From: Gonapodya sp. JEL0774
Taxonomy: Eukaryota > Monoblepharomycota > Monoblepharidomycetes > Monoblepharidales > Gonapodyaceae
Length of the DNA: 28,087 nucleotides
Reading direction: 5' to 3'
Assembly: GCA_027604505.1 (NCBI GenBank)
Contig: JADIIX010000213.1
Coordinates: forward strand, 1-28,087
The notes under the pieces were generated by a model that saw nothing but the letters and a program-made list of their open reading frames with translations, was not told the origin of the DNA and made no database searches. Positions 19,602 through 28,087 of this stretch are shown in pieces. A program made the position numbers and the translations under genes. Each line of letters begins with the position of its first letter. The stretch's first letter is position 1.

Positions 19602-22600
19602 TTACCCCGAGAGTATTGACTGAAGCCTCCGCGGGTCAACAAGGCCCTTCGCTAGTTTCACAGGCCCATTGGGCCGAACAGCCAGTCCTGAGAATCCACC
19701 ACTTGAAGAGCCAGGTCCACTCACTGGACGCCCACCACTATTCGAGAAGCCTGAAGACTTCAAAGGTACCGAGCCGAGACCACCGATAAGGGGTGTGGTG
19801 AGTTTCCCCACAGACTTCGCTAGTATTGCGGAGGGCTTCATGGCAGTCGGAGCAGATTTCGCAACTTCAGTTGCTGTCACCAAGGAATCTGACCTAGGCG
19901 GCGCGTTTTCCTGGTGAAACTCATTGATTAGAACAATACGTGATTAATATAAGAAACATGCAAACAAACCTTTGATGGCCCACTCGAGCTGCGTTTCTTC
20001 AGCACCACCCTCCTTTTCTTCTGCTGTTGACCTTCTCCTTCATCTACCTTGTCCTCGGATGTCGTTCTCGCACTCGTAACAAGGGACTGGTTGTTGTGAT
20101 GGGTGAGTGAGGATGCTTCGCCTCCAATTTTTCGCTTGCGGGATACTTTGGAGGTTTCAGGTTGCTCGAAATTGGAGTCAGAAGATACATGCTTCTTCGG
20201 CCTCTCTGCTTTCTTGGGCGCAACTTCCTTTGGCACCTGATTTTAAGGAATGCTTTCAGCATTGGACCAACACCACGCATACTTCGATCTCACCTTCGGA
20301 GGCCCCGGGTCCGATCCAACTTCAACTCCACCGAGCATATCAATGTCCATGTCCTCCCCTGGACTCGAAGTGGCATTTTGAATTGGAACTCTGCTCACGA
20401 CAGGTTCTTCTGCTATGACACTCTCCTCAGCATAGTTCAAGATCTTTGTCCGCGGTTTGCGACGACCTTCCGTTGGAAGGAGAACTGGTTCTGGGTAAGC
20501 AGATGGCGATTTCTTCTTCGGCTTAAGGACTCCCGGTTGTTTTACAATGGTTACCGGATCGGAAAGTGTGAGAGGAGACGTGGTAGCGATTTCCGATTTT
20601 GCCTTGAATGGAAAAGAAGACAAACCTTACATGTCAGATAGAAGGGTAACCAGATACTCAAGATTTCGAGTTACGTACCTTTGTTGAGGTGGACAGATGA
20701 CCTTCATTAGTCACTCTTACTGTGCCAACCGGTGGAGGCGGCTTGGAGTCCCTCGGCTTATGAAGACAACACGATTGACGAAGAATCGTGAAATCATTAA
20801 CGATCAGTGGCGGTCTCACCTTTTTTGGCTCCTTGTCCTTCACGGCCTTTGTCGGTTTGTGAACAACTGCGTCGGGAGAGAAGTCATCATCGGGATCCTT
20901 CAGCCCCTTCCTCACCAATGGAATCTTGGCCTTCTCTGCAGCTTTCTCTTTGCCTTCCGCCTCATCAGAGGCCTTTGCAACAGGTTCGGGAACCTTCCTC
21001 TCTACGTGCTCTTGGTCGTTTACAGAAACGTCCGCCATATCCCTCCTCACACTCTTCACCTTGTCTCGATCCAGACACGCGCGATCATAAAGTATGCTGG
21101 CTTCCATGTTCTCTAGTTCTGCGCGGCGGGACTCTGCGTGGGCGTTCGCCACGTCCATCGATCTTAGCGATAACTTAGACGTGGCGAGCTTGAGCTATGA
21201 ATAAATATGTGAATACATGATTGGCGAAACAATCCAGCATAGATCTTAACTCACCTCAAGTTCTCTCACTCTAGTTTCTAAACGCTGTTTTTCTTCTCGT
21301 GCCTTTTCTCGTTCCCTCTTCCTCGCCTCGTTTACTCTTTCAACCTCCTCCTTGGCGGCCTGTGCTGCAACATCGACCAGCTTCCCTTTGACTTCGTTTT
21401 CCCCCTTGAGCTTCATCACATCTCGCTTGGCCGCCTCAACCTCTGTCAGCTGCTCCTTTATTAATTGAGCGATCCTCTCCTCCAGAAGTCCCTTTTCATC
21501 CTCGAGAGACCGTATTGCCTCACTCATTCGCTTCTGCAACTTGCTTAACTCCTTTTGAGCTGCAGACACCTCCTTATCAGCCGTCTCCTTCTGACGGGCA
21601 ACAAGCTCGAGTTCCCGAAGCAACGCATCCCGCTCCCGCATCATTGCATCCCTTGCTCCAGCTGCGGCATCTCTTTGCATATCAGAGGCTGCCTGCTCTC
21701 GTGCGTGCAGTGATTGTTCCATCTCAAGTTCTCGAATCCGCTCCTGGAGGCGCTTCTGCGCGGTGAATGATCGCTCCAGACGGGCGGTGAGTTGATCAGC
21801 TTGTGATTCAATCTCTGTAACTTTTGCACTCAGATTGGCCGATGTGTTCACATGATCTTGGTGGGAATCCGTAAGACGTTGGTGTTCAACAATGAAAGCT
21901 TCGCGAGTCGCCGCTAGTGCTGACGAAGTACCCTCATGAACATGTCGCAGAGTGTCAAGGGACGAGCTGGCAAGCTCGTATCGCGACTGGAGGGAAATAC
22001 CTTTTGGGATTGGCAAGGTTTTCGATTCTGGAATGTCTTTTGACTTCTCCCACCTCCGCATCTTTTGCTTTCATTGCCCATTCTCTTCCTTGCCATCCTT
22101 TCATGATCGATCGCCACTTCACGTCAACTGATGCAGGTCAGAATGTAAACGCTTGTCAGTAGTGCCTCACATATATCGCGTACAATTCGTGTCGGGTAAA
22201 CTCACTCGTTCGCATCTTCTCCCTTCGTGCTTCTTCTTCTGCTACAACCAGCTTCACTTGAATACTAACGATCTCCCTTTGCAACGCAAGCGCCTCGATT
22301 CGCGCTTTGAGTACCTCCTGTAATGGTCATGGTGAGAGTTCACGGGATAAGCAAAATGCTGGGGGAAACATACGTCACCAGCCTCCCACTCTCTCCATCC
22401 AGCATTCCGTTTGGCGGCCTCAGATTCTTTTCGAGCCTGACTCTTTGCGCGCGCGAGGTCTTGACGGGTGGCTACGAGAGCTTGGTCGGCTGCATTCGAA
22501 GCTGCTGTAGCGACGGCAAGCTTGGCCTTGCGAAAATGATAGCATCCACGAAAAGTGGTCGCTGTGTTGGGCATGATTCATGATTCGTGGTGTCTAGATA

Positions 22601-24425
22601 GGTCGCTCACCGTAATTTCCTCTCCTTCCTTCTTCAATCGTTCACCCAGTGCTCTTAACTGAGCAACACGTGGATCCAGCGGGTTTGGGTCCTGACCAAT
22701 GCAACTGGTCAGCATTGTATGCTCCACGAAAAAGTGCAGCAGTACAACTCCTCACTTCACGATTGCGCACTCTGCCGAGCGCCTCACACATCGCAAATGC
22801 TATCGTGGCATCAGTTGCATTGTGACACGGACCACTCTGAGTCCAAGGATGGGGGGGCGAAGTTGGGGCGGTGTCACCATGGAGAGTGAGATTGATGAGA
22901 TCAGCACGTGGAGTTCTTTCTCGAACCATTCTCTCACATCTGTCTCACCTCCACATCAACCATTACTACTACTCTCGCATTACCACCAAGATAATCTCCC
23001 AAAACTCTTACAACCCTTCCATCAGCTCCTTCCCCGGAGCCTATCTCGAAGGGGTGTGTCGGACTGGCCGCTGACGTGGTTCGAGCTAGCTGGTCTACGA
23101 GGCGGCCTGACGGGATTGATCAGGATTCAACAAAGATTGAGATAGCAAATTGAAATCGCCCGAGCTGGGAAGGACTCACGGAGTCCGCCTACTCCTCGGT
23201 GCAAGCCAGGGCTATGGGATGAGCTGGTAGAGAATGAAGGCCGTCCAAGATCAAACTACAGCCAAAATTCATATTAGATTTAAGCGAGGATACTTGATAT
23301 GCCACAACCAAGGCCTTTAGAAAGCCAGGGCTCACTAGGAGGAGGTTGCCAGTTGCCACATTGCCGTCGCGATGTGTAATGCGGACAGAGAGAACTGACG
23401 GAAGAGCAGTACCTGTTTGTACCACATCAATAATTTCATCCGCCGTTTCGGCAGTGGTATGAAGGGACTCTAAGCCGCCTTTTGGAAGGTCTATTCAATA
23501 GGTGAGTTGGGTTGTAAGAACGACCATTCAAATGCTGAGTGGACCAGACAAGTGCATTAGACATACCGAGCATAGTACGACCGCTAACGAGATCCACGCA
23601 TTTGACATCGGTGAGCGCGATGTAACTAAGCAAAACAAATTAGGTCGGTGTAGGAAGCCGATTTTGCCCCGATGGATTTTAAAGCGCTACACAACACGCA
23701 CGCAAAGCGAATCTCCAAGTTTGGCTCTCCAGACGATTCGGCCTTCAGTGTCGCGCATACATGGGACAGCTGTTTGACCACTCTGGAAAGGTGATATGAT
23801 CTGTCGTAACTTTGTGTCGTCCCCAAGGAAAACGTCACAAGTGCAGCGTTAAATCCATGACACGCCATATCAGCCAAATCATCGAGTTCTGCTGCAGAGT
23901 GGGTTGTATCAGGATTGGCGGCGGAGAGAACGAGGTGGAGTCCGCGTCGAGCACTGCGAAGGTTGAGGGCCCACGTGATTGGTTTCAACCGGCTCAACAA
24001 ATAAAAAACAGAGAGAGCACAGATTTTGTCCGTTTCGGAGTTCCCTGTGATAGTTCGCTACGTTTTGGAAGCGACTGATTCTGGTTTCCAGCGTGGGCTG
24101 GCATTTTCTACGTCCACTGAAGCTATTTTGTTCGAATCCAAATGTCTTGATTCCTCCCTGTTTAAGATTGCATCCCAGAGGTTCCCATCCTCCGCATCCG
24201 ACTGCAAGAACCACTACTTCTCCTCCTAAAAGCCATTCAATAAGCCACTCACGGTTCCGATGCCCCCGCAGTCCACATTCCCACGGTTCGATCGTCAATT
24301 TTCTCTATCCGTAGCTCCGTTTGGTTATCAATTTCTGCCGCTGCGCTGAAACTGGGGGCCGGTGGGATCGTCGGCGGTTCACGTAGGATCGCCACGACAC
24401 GAACGGGGGCGTGGGTGACGGGCAT
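19602..24425 (-). CDS. kinesin-like protein with degenerate motor domain, coiled coil and basic tail
   Basis: Eighteen exons (minus): 24425-24253, 24157-24062, 23992-23702, 23625-23567, 23490-23336, 23255-23180, 23106-22949, 22836-22756, 22691-22611, 22526-22374, 22317-22206, 22127-22054, 21986-21255, 21194-20820, 20756-20679, 20602-20294, 20236-19970, 19910-19602; 1192 residues, TAA stop. Residues 1-363 follow a kinesin motor: PVRVVAILREPP (strand 1), CHGFNAALVTF (the LDGYN-IFAYG element), LEIRFAYIALTDVKCVDLVS (EIYNE-DLL element), TADEIIDVVQTGTAL, GNLLLFDLG (switch II), VVRVLGDYLGGNAR (TRLLQDSLGGN element) and FAMCEALGRVRNRE. The nucleotide-binding motifs are lost. A neck and long coiled coil cover about 370-760. 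The tail is rich in Lys, Pro and Ser with KKRRVVLKKR. Likely a non-hydrolysing microtubule-associated scaffold. Exon 1-3 borders are the least certain (donor GTAGCG, acceptor GAG). Confidence 0.75.
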
Positions 24426-24741
24426 CGCAGCGGGGTAAGAAAGGAGAAGGGCTAGCGGAGAGAATCGGATTCGGAATTGCGGGGTTAAATGGTGGATTTG
24501 ATTGACGGTGGTCAGACTGAACCGTGCACCATCTAATGTTCGCCAACACAGCGGAACCACCAGCCAAACTTGAACGACTTATAGTTTTCGCTATTTTATC
24601 CGTAGGAGACGTCAAGTGATCGGCTGGGGCAGCACTGGTAAAATCGCTTCATGAATGTTAGCTCACGATAATATTCTATCACTCGCGTCAATAGTAAACA
24701 GTATAGTCTGCGTGGCGCAAAACCCGAATCTTAGGCAGCCG
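24426..24741. other. spacer, kinesin-like promoter and CAF-1B 3' flank
   Basis: These 316 bases lie between the CAF-1B stop and the kinesin-like start. The kinesin-like frame is open upstream to 24560 with an ATG, but that extension is hydrophobic and unlike a kinesin N-terminus, so I treat it as leader. AT-rich sequence around 24660-24710 could hold the promoter. Nothing else is recognised. Confidence 0.4.
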
Positions 24742-27431
24742 TCATACACGCGTGCTAATCAGCGTCGGCACGATCCGTCTTTTCTGCGGTTTTACAGTTG
24801 GCAATGATTCCAAATGTGAGGATCCTGACATCGAATCATTCAACGATGAACTGTACACTAATGTCTGTGCAGAAGCAGTTTCGAGACCTCCTGAAGGCGT
24901 ATCGGTCGGTGAGACTAAAGCATACTGCCCAAATGTGGAGTTGGAGCCGGTGTTTTCAACCTCCACTGTTCCCGTCGAGTCAACCACTGGAGTGACCATC
25001 TCAGTGATCTCTACAGAGGCAGGACTTGCCTGAGAGATCAAAAAGACGGCGATATCAGCAAGATATAATTCACTTCAGTTTAAAGCAGCACGCACTTCTT
25101 CCATTTCCACATCCCCGTCATCTTTCTTGACCTCCTGCGACTCCAGGACTGCTTCTTTTGGTTCTGTTTCCACGCCACAGTTGTCTTTCTTGATTACGTC
25201 TTCCAGCCCAACCCACCTCCCTCCTGGCCATTTGCTTCGGTCAATCACGTCACCCAATTCCCCTGGAGCAAAATCGACTATCGAGCAGTAGCCATCCATG
25301 GAAGAAACGACGAGGCAGGTTGCGTCGGGTGCCCTGATTTTGAAATTGTTTCAACAGCCATCATTCTCATCGGTGAACTCTTCACTCACCACGCGCAATC
25401 CGTCAATCCCGCTTCATGCACTCCGCTTACCATCGCAATCGCCCTAGTTCGCTCCGAATCGTACACAGTGACGCCGTCAAGTGTCGCTACAGCCGAAATT
25501 ATTCGGTACCCTGGTAAGGCAAGGAAAGGCTTATTGGAACCAGCGGGGTTGAGAGTGGGGTTGAGTGGAAGTGCGAGAGAACGAAAAGCAACAGAGGCTT
25601 TGCGAGGAGTAGAGAGGTGAGCGATGGGGGAACTAGAGCCCGGCATGGTGCAGAGGTGGCGGAGTCATCGCTTGGAGACGCATGTCACTGCACATTTATG
25701 CTCACCCGCTCAAATTACCCCTGCCCCACATCCACGACGTGTTTTTTGCTTCCTTGTCTGTGGTCTCCTTCTCCTTCCCTTTCCCCTTTACATCTTTCCC
25801 CGCCGTCTCATCGTCCTCGGCTCCGTTTCCCACACTCCCCGACACACCGATGAGGACACTGCCATCTGGTGTCCAGCCACACCGACGGAAAAATGTGCCA
25901 ATAGTGTCTGGGAGGAACAGGCGAGGGTGTCGTTTCCGGGGTTGTGTGGCAGCTGAAACAGCAGGAACAGGCGCGGCGTGGTTGGGGAGGGAAGATTCGG
26001 AGGATGTGGAAACTGAAGCAAGGATCGAGATATCTGGTTGTGAAGAAGCCCGGACGGGTTCTGTAAAAGAGGCCAAAGAGTCCGACGAGGCGGTTGATGT
26101 GGCCAACGTGTTGCCGGGGGTTGTCTGTTGCGACGCCAGAGGTGCCCGCGAGTGCTTCACAAATAGCGTTACGGCGAGTTTTTTTGTGGGCCCGGTATAC
26201 GTTGTGCGATAGATGATCATGGTACTACATGGTGCGGATTTGTTCAACGTCTTTGGAAGACGGATGTAAGGCTAAGTTCGATTATAGGACTCACCGATCA
26301 CTGCCTTGCGATGCTAAATACTCTCCCAGTGGATCCCATGCCACGCCTTGGACGAAGTGTGTGTGATCGGTGAGTGTATAAAGCGTTTTACCTTCGGTGT
26401 GTTAGATTCAGTCACCATTGGCCAGGGAGAGGGGGAAGGCATTGATTATGTATCTCGGGACGAACACTCAAGCAAACTACTCACCGTTTTCAACGTTGAA
26501 GATCATGACCGTATTATCAATGCAGGCTGCTGCAATGAATCGACCACAAGGCGACCAGGAAAGGTCGTAAATTTCGGCTCGAGCACCTCTTTATGGGTCG
26601 AAGTGCCCCAAAGTCGAAATTCATGCGTTAGAATGTTGATACTCGAGGCGATATTGACATCTGCAGGATTGCTGTGTATGTACTAACCGTATAGTTCTGA
26701 CTGCTTTCCACTCCTCTTCTGCTGCTTCATCGTCATCGTTTCCCATAAGCCCGCCCGTCACGGCCTTGGAGGATGGGTCTCTGTCACTTGTTGCGCCTTC
26801 TGACAGTGCGAATGACGACTGTGTTGGTAGTATTCGGCGCCAGAGAATGACCGCCCGGTCTATCGAGAAGATCACCTTTCAAGGGCAACTAAGGTAGAAT
26901 ACGCGCATGTGGGCTCACCATCGCCCCCGCTCGCTAGAGTCTCTCCGTTAGGCGACCATCGGACGGCATTTACTCCTCCAGGCCCGATGTGGAGTCCTAA
27001 TGTCGCGAGAAATTTGACGGTCGGTGGTTCCGTCGGAGCGGGTCGGTGAATACGCCAGAGCTACAAGAGAGAGAAGATTTTAGATGTGCTCTCTTGTGTT
27101 GGAGAGTATGCCTGATTTTGACGGGGCGCGGGACGTGACTGACCCCGCAACCGTTTCTCCCCTTTCTTATCACCTCCCAAGCGAATAACTGACCGATGGA
27201 TAAGCGTAGGAGCATTCAGCTTTATGAATCGATCATATTTTCTCACAATCGGGTCCCAGTTCACCTTCTAGGTCTCGAATCAACTAGAGAATACTAGAGC
27301 AATGAATCACTCACGCGCACGGTCATATCCCCGCCTGCCGTTGCCAGACGAGCATCCTCTGTGGGTTGAAAATCACACGAGAATATGGCTTGCCGAGCGT
27401 GCCAGTGGATCAAGAGTGGCTTGGCGCGCAT
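24742..27431 (-). CDS. CHAF1B: chromatin assembly factor 1 subunit B (CAF-1 p60 / Cac2), WD40 protein
   Basis: Nine exons on the minus strand: 27431-27315, 27060-26919, 26859-26688, 26588-26485, 26391-26295, 26224-25706, 25632-25390, 25333-25096 and 25029-24742, giving 639 residues and a TGA stop. CAF-1 delivers H3-H4 behind the replication fork via PCNA, and this WD40 subunit binds the large subunit and histone chaperones in the nucleus. Family landmarks in order: HWHARQAIFSCDFQP and RLATAGGDMTVRLWRI, NAVRWSPNGETLASGGDDR, RAEIYDLSWSPCGRFIAAAC, HFVQGVAWDPLGEYLASQGS, FFRRCGWTPDGSVLI, YRIISAVATLDGVTVYD, SSMDGYCSIVDFAPGELG and the C-terminal KPQKRRIVPTLIS. Exon 6 carries a long Ser/Thr-rich insertion between propeller blades. 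Intron 1 (27061-27314, about 250 nt) is longer than the rest. A small extra exon inside it cannot be fully excluded, though the flanks join perfectly (DMTVR-LWRI). Confidence 0.9.
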
Positions 27432-27968
27432 AATATGTGCGGTTGCCAAGTTTGTGTGTTGCTCGATCAACAGCCGTTGCTGCAAGATTAGCGGTACGGG
27501 CACTCCCACACGAAGTCATGGAACCAAATTCCGATTCGAGTTGAATCTACAACGTGAACTGGAAAATGCATCGCATTGGAGGCATGTTAGTGGATCGAAA
27601 GGAAGTCTCCATGGAATAGTCACGACAGAAGCCCCTTCTGTGTAGGTATCACCAACTTTGAGTCGATATAGCCAATATTTGAGGAATTATATATGTCTTG
27701 AAGTGTCTCCCATTCTCTCCCCGATACAAGCTCCTCGTTACTCAGGGCATCAACTGTAGCGGAATCGGCTTGCACAACGCCGGAAAAAGTCATAATTCTG
27801 TAACACATTTGTCTCTCACAGAAGCTCTTTTGAATCAGTCGTGGCGAGCAACTATATAATATTCGGCAGGAAGGAGCGGTGAGCTGTGGACGTCGTCTCG
27901 TGATCCGCTCCTCTGCTCATACCTTTCATATCCTTTGATCCTCCGATCGGCGCTCTTCCCAGGAGCAA
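27432..27968. other. divergent promoter region of CAF-1B and a possible plus-strand gene
   Basis: A minus-strand ATG frame of 62 codons (27808-27620) lies here. It has a normal-looking, acidic composition (for example EELVSGREWETLQDIYN), but no family is recognised and it joins no neighbouring exon, so I do not call it a gene. A TATA-like tatataata occurs near 27853. No RNA gene is seen. Confidence 0.4.
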
Positions 27969-28087
27969 ATGCCGATAAATCTCAGCTTACCGTTCGCACG
28001 GCGACGGCAAGCGGCCGGAGTCACCCTCCACGGCTCTGCGAAGCCCACTTCCTCACTTCCACTCGCTTCACATAGTTTCAACTCTGG
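27969..28087 (+). CDS. possible N-terminal part of a protein running off the right edge
   Basis: ATG at 27969 opens a frame that continues to the window end (39 codons). The start is MPINLSLPFARRRQAAGV, and the visible part is rich in Arg, Ser and Ala with no acidic residue, which resembles a mitochondrial targeting peptide. The TATA-like tatataata near 27853 lies about 115 bases upstream. With so little sequence no function can be given, and the call could be chance. Confidence 0.3.
   Translation, partial: MPINLSLPFARRRQAAGVTLHGSAKPTSSLPLASHSFNS

Noticed and set aside
22756..22936. Two separate genes: a short kinesin-like gene ending in TGA at 22934 and a coiled-coil gene starting at ATG 22929
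   Set aside because: A gap of four bases between eukaryotic genes is implausible. A perfect GTGAGA donor at 22948 and an in-phase acceptor (CTCAG, exon from 22836) join them, and the joined sequence completes the kinesin head.
10360..24062. Possible nuclear reassignment of TAG to a sense codon
   Set aside because: Three in-frame TAGs were seen (11075, 12988 and one in the kinesin-like gene). The last is explained by an intron. INCENP, PSMB4, the kinesin-like gene, CAF-1B and the RING gene together contain over 3,300 codons with no TAG, which a reassigned code would not give.
27061..27264. Possible extra exon in CAF-1B intron 1 (NWDPIVRKYDRFIK frame)
   Set aside because: Skipping it joins DMTVR directly to LWRI, exactly the WD40 consensus. 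Including it would insert unrelated residues into a blade.
1..28087. CRISPR arrays, bacterial operons, intact transposons or viral genes
   Set aside because: No regularly spaced direct repeats, transposase, reverse transcriptase or integrase reading frame was seen. Spliceosomal introns show that this is eukaryotic nuclear DNA.

Overview
The window is fungal nuclear DNA. Every substantial gene is split by short spliceosomal introns, mostly 60-100 nt with GTGAGT/GTAAGT-like donors and CAG/TAG acceptors. The products are eukaryotic: a proteasome beta subunit, INCENP, the CAF-1 middle subunit and a kinesin-like protein. The intron density and the ankyrin/TKL-kinase genes suggest an early-diverging, zoosporic-type fungus, but a species call is not possible from sequence reading. 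Exon boundaries below were joined by eye using splice consensus, reading-frame phase and family conservation. Lengths and phases add up for every complete gene.

The left half (1-14.9 kb) is accessory-like. It holds a partial one-pass membrane protein gene (minus strand, running off the left edge), a membrane-anchored RING-H2 ubiquitin ligase gene (1517-3224, plus) and an ankyrin-TKL protein kinase gene (3858-5674, minus). A broken paralogue of the kinase gene (about 9673-11552, minus) has a coiled coil and an SH3 domain in place of the kinase. Between the two ankyrin genes lie about 4 kb without a confident gene, including a diverged tandem duplication of about 1.4 kb (7480-8860 and 8940-10240). 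An extremely GC-rich patch sits at 11879-11966. Next come an F-box-like/ankyrin gene interrupted by an in-frame TAG (12587-13699, minus) and a small multi-pass membrane protein gene (14129-14811, plus).

The right half (15-27.4 kb) is a compact run of four housekeeping-type genes, all on the minus strand with spacers of 183-316 bp: INCENP (14992-17873), proteasome subunit beta-7/PSMB4 (18057-19379), a kinesin-like protein (19602-24425, 18 exons) and CAF-1 subunit B/Cac2 (24742-27431, 9 exons). A possible plus-strand gene begins at 27969 and runs off the right edge.

The most notable observation is the kinesin-like gene. Its first 363 residues follow the kinesin motor fold and length, but the P-loop, the switch I SSRSH and the switch II DLAGSE motifs are all lost, so it looks like a motor-dead kinesin with a long coiled coil and a basic tail. 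The second is the pair of ankyrin genes that share promoter and N-terminal module but carry different C-terminal output domains.
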